The notes beneath the pieces are model-generated. The model was given only the letters and a program-made list of their open reading frames with translations. It was not told where the DNA came from and made no database searches. From NCBI GenBank assembly GCA_037179515.1, contig JAXCGZ010021130.1, positions 2,501 through 66,500 on the forward strand: a stretch of 64,000 nt of DNA. The letters are read 5' to 3'. Shown piece after piece: positions 23,209 through 33,898 of the stretch (its first letter is position 1; each line of letters opens with the position of its first letter). Origin of the DNA: Halocaridina rubra. Its lineage: Eukaryota > Arthropoda > Malacostraca > Decapoda > Atyidae. The position numbers were made by a program, and so were the translations under genes.

Positions 23209-23592
23209 TTAGTAGATCAGCGAAGTCATTGATCTTTCCATCAACATATAAAGTGCCCATCTTTTCAGGCGAGAATTCAGCTTGTTTGCAGTCTGTAAAT
23301 ATAGGAGAGTAAGGTGATCGGTTCTCAATGTAAAATGCCGGCTATATAGATGGGCTTCAAATTTCTTTATGTCCCAATGTGCATCTAGTGCTTCCTTCTC
23401 CACGGTGAAGAAATTCCGCTCTGAATGGCGAAGCCTGCGGCTTGCATATCGCACTGGAGCTATTTTTGCTGAGTTGTCCGATTGGGCTTGCAAAAGCACG
23501 GCACCCAGGCCTTCGTCTGGGTGCCGTTTAGTAGATTGGCCATGGCACCAGTCGATAGTTGAAAGACTATGACTGAAGGTATTAGGATGCAA
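23209..23592 (-). pseudogene. Ty3/gypsy RNase H fragment (probably Gypsy-2)
   Basis: Minus-strand RNase HI: DEGLGAVLLQ, VRYASRRLRHSERNF, TVEKEALDAHWDIKKFEAHL and FTLRTDHLTLLYL, matching the gypsy connection/RNase H region. The upstream part (TDAS of the family) is out of frame. The Gypsy-2 RT at 35173-35904 stops just before this domain and has the same orientation; the intervening sequence is LINE-2 with its nested guests. So this is plausibly the severed 3' part of Gypsy-2. That link is inference: a few dozen codons are missing at the junction and no target duplication was found. Confidence 0.75.
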
Positions 23593-23868
23593 CTAGGACT
23601 AGTCCAGACACTTCCGGGTTGAGTCTTCCTTCAGGACGGTTCTTTCCTCATGCCTACATCTACACTGAATATTCTGGCATATTCATCACACATCTCATGC
23701 TATTCCATTACATTTGACAAGTGACAACATTCTCCACATCTGTCTCTTTTTCTCTCTTTTTTCCTCACATTTGTTATTATTTATGGAAGGTCCACAGCTA
23801 ATGGCCCCAGTACCCGGCATAAAGGGGAGCGAAGAATCTCCGGGGATCGTGTTGACTCCACTATTGGC

Positions 23869-25461
23869 TTGAGGGCAGACACGCCAGGTGGTAGTAATGG
23901 TTCTGCCCATAACCTTGCACCTCCGAATAGATCTGCTTCTTTCACTCTTCACTATTCTAACATTCGTGGGATGAACTCTAATCTTTTGTCTGTGGAACAG
24001 CACTTGGGTACTTTCCTCCCTAACCTCCTCCTCCTAACTGAAACCCAGTGTCTATACATACTTCCACTGACCCATTTCAAATCTCTCACTATAATCTGTA
24101 TACTCATTTTCTTTCCAAAGGTGGGGTCTGTGCCTACTGCAACATTAACACTCCTATTGCAAGGCTCATGGACCTTGAATCTACCAACTTTGATGTTCTC
24201 TGGCTAAAAGTCTATCTCTCCATTACCACTATCTTCCTTTGCTTTTGCTACTGTTCTCCAATCTCCACTGAGTTTGCGTCTTTCTTTGAATGTCTGTCCT
24301 CCTGCCATGATTCCTTGCTATCTTCTCACCCACATGCCAAAGTTCTCTACATTGGAGACTTCAATGTACACCACAGTGAGTGGTTTCATTCCTCTCACAC
24401 TGATGTGGGAGGAAGTAAGGCCCTTGCTTTCTCTATTTCTCACGATCTGGAGCAAATAATCAAACATCCTACTCGTGTTCCTGATCGTTACGAACATGCA
24501 GCAAACACTCTTGACTTATTTTCTACTTCTAATCCCTCAAACTACTTTTATTCTGTGCTTTTTCCTCTTGGTTAATCTGACTACTCTATGATCTCAGTCT
24601 CTTCCATTTTTGCTCCTCCTGCACCAATCCCTCCTACTCAGCACCGCCTTTGGCACTTTGAGTGTACCCAACATGAAAATTTGCGTAACTTCCTCTTTGA
24701 CTGCCCATGGGATGACTACTGCTTTCGATCCCGCAACCCTGATAAGGTAGCTCTAAAAGTTGCCAAGATCATAACAAAGGGAATGGAGGCGAACATCCCC
24801 TCTTCTACAAAAACTCTCTCTCCCCATAATCCTTAGTTTGACCGTGCCTGCTCCATGGCTATCCAGGCTAGGAATCGGGCACACCAATCTTACCAAGCCT
24901 CTCCTTCTGATTTAACTCACTCTGCTTTTATTGTAGCTTGGAATCGCTGTACTGCTCAGATTCGAAGGTATAAGGCTTCCTTTATAAGAAGGAAAGTTGA
25001 TGACCTTAACTCCTCTCCCACTGACAAATGCTTCTGGTCCTTAGCCAAAAACCTCTCCAATAACTTCTGTAACTCAAGCTTTCCCCCTCTCATTCGTTCT
25101 GATGGTTCTATAGCTTACTCTCCCACTGACAAAGCCACTCTCTTTGGCTCTCATTTTTTGCCAACTCTTCTATAAACGATTTCAGCGCACTTGTTCCTCA
25201 AATCTTTACAGCTCTCTAACCCTATGCCCTCCCTTATCCTTTCTTCACACAAAGTTCATAAGGTTCTTCATTCACTAAAGATGAACAAGGCATCTGGTCC
25301 CGATGGTATCCCTGCAAGGTTTCTTAAGGAGTTTGCAGATGAACTGGCTACTGTGCTTTGCCGTCTTTTTCGCCTCATTCTGTCAACCAGTATCTAACTT
25401 CATCTTGGAAGCATGCTGTAGTTCAACCCGTTCCTAAGAAGAGTGACCGCTCTATTCCTTC
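23869..25461 (+). pseudogene. LINE-2 endonuclease and RT N-terminus
   Basis: AP-endonuclease-like: an early SNIRGMNSNLLSVEQHL, then LLLLTETQ, KGGVCAYCNI, FLCFCYCSP, and the conserved VLYIGDFNVHHSEW (GDFN motif near 24360). A stop at 24573 replaces the usual SSDH context (SVLFPLG*SDYS). Linker and RT N-terminus follow with stops at 24834, 25173 and 25395: CFWSLAKNLSN, MNKASGPDGIPARFLKEF, then VVQPVPKKSDRSIPS, cut by Gypsy-1. A frameshift near 24050 separates the first two pieces. Not functional. Confidence 0.8.
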
Positions 25462-25967
25462 TGTTACAACCCCAAACAACCTTGTTACTCCTTTTTAATT
25501 ACCAATAACTCTACTAAAACAATCAGCTTTCATTTCAACCAATCAGCATTCACTTCACCTCGAACAGCCAATCATAATGAAGTTTCTGGCCTTACCCTCG
25601 ATCCTACTTTGGTTGAACGACTTAGTCCCAAGACCTTCCCACTGTCCGAGGTTTTAAATGCCCGGTCAAGGATGCCGGCAGGCAGAGTACAGTTCCTATC
25701 CAGCGATCGTCACCACATACCAGGAGTATTTTACTCGTACCGGCTAATTAGTTCTGCCACCTAGAGCACCTTGTGTTTCGTTTGTATAATAGTTATTGTG
25801 TATTAGTTTATTGCTCTCCTCCCAGGTTCCATTTCACTTTTGTTATCGGTTAAAAGTTATATTAATTATCATTATTTTCTCCTTGTTGGTTTTTGTCTAT
25901 TTTTGTTAATCTGTAGGTTTATATTTATTAAATAATTAATGTGTTTAGGTCTGTTTTATTGGCGACC
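25462..25967 (+). repeat. Gypsy-1 5' LTR (shortened)
   Basis: Starts TGTTACAACCCCAAACAACC and matches the 3' LTR through AATGTGTTTAGGTCTGTTTT, then passes into TTGGCGACC. The 3' LTR continues for ~255 bp more, so this copy appears to lack the distal part. The exact end is approximate. Confidence 0.8.
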
Positions 25968-25980
25968 TTGCCAGGATCCT
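25960..25980 (+). promoter_or_regulatory. Candidate primer-binding site of Gypsy-1
   Basis: TGGCGACCTTGCCAGGATCC follows the LTR match. The primer tRNA is not assigned. Confidence 0.4.
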
Positions 25981-26653
25981 TGCTCAAGGTAAAGTACTTT
26001 ACATTAGCTTCTCCCTTTTTTCCCTCTTGTTATAACAATTGCATTATGATTTCAGGAAACTGAACAGTGAATTCTTGAGTTTTTATTTTTGTTAAACAAA
26101 TTTTTTGTGTGTGTATTTATTGTCTGTGTCTTTTGTTATAAGAAGTACAAATCGTAACAACCGTAACAAGTGTGTGATGATCGTTGGTCATTAGTGTATA
26201 CTCGGTATCTTGCGTGGTAGCCGCAAAGTAAACACTGGTCTGAACGTAGGGTGACGGTAGTTCTCTATCCGTTCTTCCAAGACTCGTTAACTTTGTTAAC
26301 CTAATTAATCTCATGAATCAGTATTAAATGGCTCGTTAGGTTTTTTCAAGAATCGACAGTTAAATTTTTCGGAGTGCTTTATATTTTCAAGTCTCTTTAT
26401 TCAAGTATCAATATTCAAAGTACTCTCACAAGTATCCAAGTTTCAAAGTACTCTACTCAAGTATCGAGATACGTATAATCCCATCACTCATGCTAGTTTC
26501 TAGTATCTCTACCTAACAAGTCATTAATAATCTAGTGTCGAAGTATTTGGGTATAGTAAAGCATAGATTCCGGGGTCGTGCTTGACTATTGCTACTGTAT
26601 TTTCTCAGAGCTTCCTCATTTCATTTTTCCTAAAGTTTTGATTATCAAACGTC

Positions 26654-27885
26654 ATGGCTAGTGAAAAAATTTATATATAATTTTTCTTGAAGTCTCCCTC
26701 TTGGGATCAAGATTGCTAACATTATAAAATTGCTCTTCCAACTCACCCCTCAAAGGTAACTAAGAAAACAGTTAAGGAACTTGTTTCAAAACGTTTAATG
26801 AAACAAGGTGGTCTTGGAGTAATTGCTGAATATATTTCATTACCTGAGGATACCGAGGAAGATTCCGATCCAGATGAGATTCATAAGTCAAAGGAAATTG
26901 AAGTAGCTCGTATTGATATTGCTACTCCAAAAGTTGACCCCTCCTCTTCGCTCGAGTTAGAGAAGTATAGATTAGAACTTCGTATAAAATAGAAGCAGAA
27001 ACGAGAGAAAGGGAATTGAAATTATTATTAGAAGTAGAAACGAGAAAATTAGAAGTAGAAACGAGAAAAATGGAATTAGAAGCAGAAACGAGAGAAAGGG
27101 GATTAAAATTAAAATTTCAAGTAGAAAGAGACTTTAAATTGAAAGAGTTGGAACAGGTTGGTAAGCATAGGGACATAGAACTATCTATAAAGGAGAAAGA
27201 GGTATCTTACAACATTTCCACAGTTTCTTCTATGGTACCAATATTTGACAAAGGAGACATTGATGGGTTCTTTAAATTGTTTGAGAAATCGCTAATAAAC
27301 GGAAGGGGCCAAGAGACGAGTGGATGAACATTATAGGTTTTAAATTGTCGGGAAAGTCTCTGAGAGTATATAGTAGTTTGGATGTAACAGAAGACTATGA
27401 TTTTGTTATAACTCAAATACTTCATCTGCATGCAATCACACCCGAAGGATATAGGCAGAAATTTAGGAATATGACTAAAGTTAAGTATCAAACCTATGTG
27501 GAATTTGCCACCGAGAAAATGCGACAGTTCAAAAAGTGGTTAGAATCCTTAAATGTCACTGCATATTCCGAATTCGTGAATGCAATAGTCTTGGAGGAAT
27601 GGAAGAGTAAAATATAATTTCCTATGCTTAAACATGTAGAGGAGAGCAATATAACAGAGCTTCTTAAGGTGGCAGATATGGCAGATGCTCAGGCCTTACA
27701 GTTGGAATCCTGGAATGTGCTTGGGGTGGATCGTGGTTTTTTGTAAAATCTACCTCTCGTGATACCCAAAGTATATTGAGTGATGGGAAGAGAGACAATA
27801 ATCAAATTCAAACCAGCTAGTTTGTGCTTATTGCAAGAAAGTAGGACATACCATTGCACAGTGTAAACATCCAGGGTGCCAGGTT
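26654..27885 (+). pseudogene. Gypsy-1 Gag with SCAN-like domain and zinc knuckle
   Basis: ATG at 26654 (MASEKIYI) followed by an early TAA; then KQGGLGVIAEYISLPEDTEE. A ~21-bp minisatellite at ~26995-27100 encodes repeats of LEVETRK/MELEAETRER, a predicted coiled coil; a frameshift lies near 26990. The later part is SCAN-like: PEGYRQKFRNMTKVKYQTYV, FATEKMRQFKKWLESLNV and, after a stop at 27615, HVEESNITELLKVADMADAQ. A CCHC knuckle CAYCKKVGHTIAQC lies at ~27825-27866. SCAN-type gag is known from gypsy lineages that also gave rise to vertebrate SCAN proteins. Confidence 0.78.
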
Positions 27886-27960
27886 TAAAAGAAGGGTTCT
27901 ACTGCTACATATTCCAATACTAAACCAGTTGCTTCTAATTCTTGCTCCTCTCAAACCAGT

Positions 27961-28260
27961 ATGTTTAATGTATTTACTTTCACGGGTCATGTCGCGCTTA
28001 GCCCCAAGGGTCGGGCATTCCCCATAACTAGTCTTAGAGATACTGGGGCTGCTCAGGTCATTTTAGTTCATGAGGCTATTCCTAATCTGAGTCATAAATT
28101 AACAGGAGAGAAAGGTTCTACTGTCAGATTTAATGTCTCATATGTCATATCCTCTTGCACGAGTTTATCTTGAGTGCCCACTGTTTGAGTCAAATGTAAA
28201 AGTAACTGTCAAATATGGTAAATTGCCTGTTTAAGGAGTTCAGCTATTATTGGGAAATGA
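27961..28260 (+). pseudogene. Gypsy-1 aspartic protease
   Basis: Retropepsin with catalytic motif LRDTGAAQ near residue 27 of the segment and, after a frameshift and a stop near 28232, the closing element VQLLLGNDLAG. Processes the polyprotein in intact relatives. Confidence 0.78.
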
Positions 28261-29660
28261 TCTCGCTGGAACTCTTACCGTACCAAATATTACTACTGTT
28301 GATAATCCTCTTCCAAGAGTTCTTGATGAATCCCCTGATCTTTTTCCTTCTTGTGCAGTAAGAAGGGCTCAAGCTAAACTCGCTGTGTCTAAATCATCTA
28401 ATACATTGTCATCCTTCCCTTCCCCTAAAGTTCAGGAGGATCTCCTGAACCAACCATTGTCTATAGAAGAACTAATACAAGAACAGAGTCCTGATCCTTC
28501 GTTGGCAGTGATACGACATGTTGGTGTAGATGATGATGATCTTGATACATTGCCTGCTTTCTATTATAGTGATGGTGTTCTTATGAGCACATATCGATCC
28601 CTTCTCTGTCTAAAAAGGATTCATGGTCTGAGCTTCACCAAGTAGTACATGCTGGGCATTTGGGTATTCAGAAAGCATACAAAAAGTTACAGTCACATTT
28701 CTATTGGCCTGGTATTAAGAAGGATGTCACTCAATTCATTAAGATATGCCACATTTGTCAACTCACTGGAAACGTTAATCAGCCTAATACCCCAGCCCCT
28801 CTTTTTTCCATTCCAGTTGTTCATGAACCTTTCGAGAAAATTGTTATAGACTGTGTCGGGCCTCTCCCTAAGACTAAAAAGGTAATGAGTACTTACTTAC
28901 TGCTATGGACTCTGCCACTAGATAACCAGATGCTTTCCTTCTAAAAAATATCATGGCTTAGTCCGTTCTGAAACCACTTTTGAGTACGTTTACCTCCAAA
29001 GGCATCCCAAAACAATTTCAGTCTGATCAGGGTACGAATTTTACAAGTCAAACTTTTCAGAAGGTCTTAACTGAATTGGGAGTCACCCATGTAACTTCAT
29101 CTGCCTATCACCCACAGTCTCAGGGGTGTCTGGAAAGACTTCACCAAACTTTAAAGCAGGTGTTGCAAAATAGTAACTGCTGGGATGAAGGAATAGATTG
29201 GCTACTTTTTGCATATAGAGAATCAATCTAAGAGTTTTTGGGAGTATCCCCATTTGAACTAGTTTATGGCCGACTTCTTAGGGAACCCTTAATGGTCCTC
29301 AAAGAGAAGTGGTTCTCTAAACCATCTAAATCTATTACAGTCCACAAATACTAGGAAGAATTTCAGAAGAAACTTCATAAAGTAAGAACTTTTGCTCTTG
29401 ACAGTTTAAGTCACAGTCAAGAGAAATCCTAGAACCATTATGATAGGAAAGTCGTTCCTAGAAAGTTTGCCCCTGGGGACCAAGTTTTAGTCTTTTTGCC
29501 CTCTCCTTGATCTCCCTTAAAAAAGAAATAATCAGGACCATATGCAATTCAGAAAGAGTTGACTTCTCTAAACTATGTCATAGCAACACCTGATCATAGA
29601 AAGAAAACACATTTGATTCATGTGAATTTACTCAAACCTTACTATTCCAGATCACCAGAG
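28261..29660 (+). pseudogene. Gypsy-1 integrase, directly after protease
   Basis: After a linker (SIEELIQEQSPDPSLAVIR) comes the HHCC zinc domain (HQVVHAGHLGIQKAYKKL, then CHICQLTGNV), the first catalytic Asp in VIDCVGPLP (near 28850), the second in FQSDQGTNF (near 29025) and the Glu in HPQSQGCLERLHQTLK (near 29130). The C-terminal module follows: KFAPGDQVLVFLP, then SGPYAIQKEL (GPY/F) and HLIHVNLLKPYYSR. At least five stops or shifts interrupt it (e.g. 28643, 28942, 29229). Its place before RT rather than after RNase H is the notable feature. Confidence 0.85.
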
Positions 29661-29869
29661 GTAGATGTCGGAATTGTTTCTCCTGTTACAGTCTGTGTGG
29701 CAGACACCAATCCTATGTCTGAGATGGGATTGGATGGTAATGGTGAGAGTAGCCTACCTGTTGACTTACCCTGTAACCAAGGCTCTCTCTCCGACACCAG
29801 TATATTAAAGAACCTTAATGAATATTTTGGTGACCTTCATTCAAACCAGAAGGCAGACTTTAAAGCAGT

Positions 29870-30130
29870 TGCATCAGTTTCCCTGTTATTTCTGATTCTC
29901 CAGGATTGTGCAATTATATCCAACATGACATAAAGTTCATTACTTCATGTCAAGCCCCTATTAGGCAAGCTCCTTATAGATTACACCCCCTTAAGAATGA
30001 TCCCAGTTTATTACAACCATTAATCTCACTAAGGGGTATTATCAGATACCTCTTACAGAGAGTGCTAAAGAGATTTCCGCATTTATCAGCCAATTTGGTT
30101 TGTACAAATATAAAATGTTTCTAACGTCTC
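29870..30130 (+). pseudogene. Gypsy-1 reverse transcriptase remnant
   Basis: Two short pieces remain: the N-terminus HDIKFITSCQAPIRQAPYRL (near 29925-29985), then INLTKGYYQIPLTESAKEIS and AFISQFGLYKYKMF (30020-30120). Between and after them much of the palm, including the YxDD box, is missing. The first catalytic Asp of the usual DLTKGYxQIPL motif reads Asn here. Inactive. Confidence 0.8.
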
Positions 30131-30560
30131 AACCTGTTTTAAGAGCTCCAGACTTCAACCTTCTATTCCACCTCCAAATTGACGATAGTGGTCTTGGAGT
30201 GGGAGAGGTACTTTTGCAAGCCGATCAACAAACCAATGTACTACACCCCGTGGCATATTTTTCCTGCAAGTTGAGGAAGCATCAACAATCATATTCCACT
30301 GGCACTGGCTGTCATCCTTGCAATCAAAAAGTTTGAGTGCTATTTTCAGGCTTCGCCTCACTGTGTACAGGTTTTCACTGACCACAACCAACTGGCCGTT
30401 ATCAACTCGACCAAGCTAACAAATCAAAGGATTCTTCGATGGTCCCTCCTACTTCAGACATACAATCTACAAGTTCACCATATCAGAGTCACGGAGCTGC
30501 TTGTTTGCGGTTGCCTCTCTTCATTACCTCTTCTGGGTTCCCCTACAGAGGTTTTTGGCG
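30121..30560 (+). pseudogene. Gypsy-1 RNase H
   Basis: Reads LTSQPVLRAPDFNLLFHLQI, DDSGLGVGEVLLQADQQ, HPVAYFSCKLRKHQQSYST and, after a frameshift near 30300, AIKKFECYF and VFTDHNQLAVI. It lies last, next to the purine-rich GGCGTGGGGGTA and the 3' LTR. Confidence 0.83.
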
Positions 30561-30568
30561 TGGGGGTA

Positions 30569-31327
30569 TGTTACAACCCCAAACAACCTTGTTACCCCTT
30601 TTTAATTACCAATAACTCTACTAAAACAATCAGCTTTCATTTCAACCAATCAGCAGTCACTTCACCTCGAACAGCCAATCATAATGAAATTTCTGGCCTT
30701 ACCCTCAACCCTACTTTGGCTAAACGACTTAGTCCCAAGACCTCCCCACTGTCTGAGGTTTTGAATACCCGGTCAAGAATGCCGGCAGGCAGAGTGCAGT
30801 TCCTATCCAGTGATTGTCACAACATACCAGGAGTATTTTTCCCTTACCGGCTAATTTGTTCTGCCACCTGGAGCACCTTGTGTTTCGTATGTATAATAGT
30901 TATTGTGTATTAGTTTATTGCTCTCCTCCCAGGTTCCATTTCATTTTTTATATCAATTAAAAGTTACATTAATTATCATTATTATTTCCTGTCTGTTTTT
31001 GTTAACCTGTAGGTGTATATTTATTGGTTTATATTTATTAAATTATTAATGTGTTTAGGTCTGTTTTTATTAATGCATTGGATTGTATATATTTATGTCT
31101 GTTTTGTTGATCTGTAGGTTTGTTAAATCTCAGATTATAATTACTATTGTACTAGGTGAAATTGATATTACAATAGTTATAAATTGTTCACCTTATATCC
31201 ATGCCCTTCACTATTTTGAGCTAAATTACAAGTCATTTAGCCATTGCCACCTGGTTATATATTAACCCTGGGTCTCGAGCATGAAAAACTTGAATTTGGT
31301 ATTTACCAGTCAGACCTGGGTGTAATA
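30569..31327 (+). repeat. Gypsy-1 3' LTR (759 bp)
   Basis: Starts TGTTACAACC and ends GTAATA just before CTTC; the terminal hexamers are inverted repeats save one base. The first ~500 bp match the 5' LTR. The end is set by the target duplication and by resumption of the LINE-2 frame. Confidence 0.72.
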
Positions 31328-31331
31328 CTTC

Positions 31332-31433
31332 AAACTACTGTCATATTGCCCTAACCTCCTCTTTTGCTAATGTTTTCGAAACTTTACTCAATATCACTTC
31401 TTGAAATGCCTTGAATCTAACACACCTTTAATC
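31332..31433 (+). pseudogene. LINE-2 RT middle segment
   Basis: Short stretch between Gypsy-1 and CR1 reading NYCHIALTSSFANVFETLLN, the RT motif following DRSIPS of the first segment. It is cut by CR1 after CTAACACACCTTTAATCA. Confidence 0.78.
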
Positions 31434-33898
31434 ATAAAGAGATAGATTGGAAAAATCTTGACCCACACATTGGTGAGGACTCATTCGGGGCAAGATTCCT
31501 AGATTGCGTACAAGGGAATTTCCTACACCAACATGTAATGGAACCAACAAGGGCCAGGGGTGGGGATGAGCCATCACTACTTGATCTAGTGTTCACAGCT
31601 AATGTGTTGGATATTGAAAATATTGAGTATGAACCACCAATTGGAAAGAGTGACCACTGTGTGTTGTTGATGGAGTATATCATTGAAGATATTCTTCCTG
31701 AGAGTAGAGGCACTGAGGACATGAGGAGGAACTATCTGAAAGGAGATTACATCAAAATGAATGAGCCTTTTGCAGTTATTGACTGGAGAACCTTATTTTA
31801 CAACAAATCTGTACAAGAAATGTATGACATCTTTTGTGAGAAATATGGGAAGATAGTAGATTGCTGCATACCTGTCACCAAAGTAGGTGTAATTCATGCC
31901 AGAGAGAAATGGTTCGATAATGGGTGTAAAAGAGCTAAGGAGTGGAGAGACAAATGCTGGAAAAGGTATAGGAGGAGAAAAAAACATAAATGCCTTGCAA
32001 ACCTACAAAAGAGCAAGAAATGACTACCTAAGTAAAAGGAGAGAGGCAGAGAGAGACTATGAGAGGGACATCACCAAGAAGGCTAAAGAAAATCCCAAGC
32101 TTTTCCACAGCTTTATCAGAGGAAAACTGAAGGTAAAAGAACAGGTTTTAAGGCTAAAGAGAGCGGATGGAAGCATCACTGAGACGGATAAAGAGATCTG
32201 CAAAGAATTGAACAAGGAGTTTCAATCAGTATTTACAGTAGAAAATACCCCACCCCCTCAGATTGCAGTGATAGAAGCTCAAGGGCCGGTATTAGAGAAT
32301 ATCAACCTTACAGCTACAGAGGTATACAAAGCGCTGATGGATTTAGATGTTCATAAAGCTACAGGTCCTGATGACATATCCCCTCATGTGCTTAAAAAAT
32401 GCACAAACACAATATCAGTGGCACTAAGTATCATATTTAAGGAGTCACTGGAGTCGGGGGAGATTCCTAGATGCTGGAAACAAGCAAATGTGATACCTAT
32501 CTTCAAAAAGGGAAGGAGGGATACGGCTCTGAACTATAGACCAGTTTCCTTGACCAGCATAGTTTGCAGTGTTATGGAGAAACTACTAAGGAAACATATC
32601 TCTCTTCACTTGGAATCCTTCAACTTTTTGTCAGCGAGGCAACATGGCTTCAGAGAAGGTAGATCAACAGTAACAAACTTATTAGAATTTTATGATGAGG
32701 TAAGCCAAATCTTACAGAAAAGAGAGGGGTGGGCAGATTGCATATTCCTAGACTTTCAGAAAGCGTTTGACACTGTTCCACATGGGAGACTTATTAGGAA
32801 GCTGCAATCAATGGCTAGAATAGGTGGAAATGTTTTGGAATGGATAAAAACTTACTTAGAAGGAAGGGAACAGAGGGTTAGAGTAAGACACTCAGTGTCT
32901 GAATGGAGAAGAGTTAGTAGTGGAGTTCCACAGGGTTCAGTTTTAGGGCCACTTTTGTTCCTTGTATATGTAAATGACCTACCAGAGTTTGTAAATTCAT
33001 TCATGAATATGTTTGCAGATGATGCAAAGATTGTGAAGAAAGTAAAAAACGAGAACAATGGTAGAGAACTTCAGGAGGATCTAAATAATCTGCATGAGTG
33101 GTCAGAAAAGTGGCTAATGAAATTCAATACTTCAAAATGTAAGGTAATGAGAATGGGTACAAGTGCAAGAAGGCCCAAGCTTGACTACTCGGTGGCTGGA
33201 GTACAACTTCAAGAGACAGAAAATGAGAGAGATCTAGGAGTAAACATACTGGCAGATTTGTCTCCAGAAATACATATAAATGGCATAGTAAGGGCAGCAT
33301 ATGCATTCTTATCAAATGTAAGGGTAGCCTTCAGGCACATGGACAAGGAAATGTTCAGAAATATTTATGTAACCTATGTGAGGCCAAAACTCGAATATGC
33401 AGCCCCCTTTTGGAATCCGCACTTGAAAAAGCACATAGCTAAGCTTGAAAAAGTTCAAAGACATGCCACGAAACTGGTGCCAGAAATACGCAATCTCAGT
33501 TATGATGAGAGGCTGAGGGAATTAGACTTACCATCACTGGAAGCTAGAAGAGTGAGGGGGGATATGGTGACAGTCTTTAAATTCCTTCATGGTTATGATA
33601 GAGTGGATAGGGATCGATATTTTGATATGGCTGGCTCTAGAACTAGAGGTCATAGTTTGAAGCTTCGTAAGAAAACTTCTTTGCAGGATGTAAAGAAATA
33701 CTTTTTCAGTGTAAGAGTAGTTGATAATTGGAATTGGCTAAGCGAGGAGGTAGTTAATGCTATCTCAATCCATAGTTTTAAGGACAGGTATGATAAGTAT
33801 CACTAAGTCGAAAATGGAACCGATCAGGAGACGGGAAGATACGAGCTTTGGGCTCTTTCCCGTAAACACAATTAGGTAATCACAATTAGGTAATCACT
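31434..33898 (+). mobile_element. CR1-type LINE, 5'-truncated, inserted in LINE-2
   Basis: From within the endonuclease to the 3' tail (two AATTAGGTAATCAC-type units, 33868-33898). Only the large plus-strand CR1 copy in the window. Flanks CACCTTTAATCA and CACTTATCATT suggest an imperfect target duplication. Confidence 0.88.
31538..33806 (+). pseudogene. CR1 ORF2: endonuclease C-terminus, RT and C-terminal domain
   Basis: Endonuclease end (SLLDLVFTANVL, IGKSDHCVLL) leads to a linker (EKWFDNGCKRAKEW). A run of 7 A at 31978-31984, against 6 in the copy at 45168-45173, shifts the frame; the second frame (31896-33806) is then open for over 600 codons. RT motifs: [60 protein letters not shown] and catalytic MFADDAKI. 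The C-terminal domain ends SVRVVDNWNWLSEEVV and FKDRYDKYH, matching the CR1 tail of known CR1 elements (RKKFFxxRVVxHWN). Apart from truncation and the one-base shift this copy keeps its RT catalytic residues. Confidence 0.9.

Larger units (their letters stand above)
25462..31327 (+). mobile_element. Gypsy-1: Ty3/gypsy retrotransposon with Gmr1-like gene order
   Basis: Inserted in LINE-2 between the codons for DRSIPS and NY. CTTC stands on both sides (25458-25461 and 31328-31331), a 4-bp target duplication usual for Ty3/gypsy. Domains in order: LTR, candidate primer site, coiled-coil and SCAN-like gag, CCHC knuckle, protease, integrase, RT, RNase H, purine tract, LTR. Integrase before RT is the Gmr1-type order, not standard gypsy. 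Multiple stops, frameshifts and RT deletions make it inactive. Confidence 0.85.
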
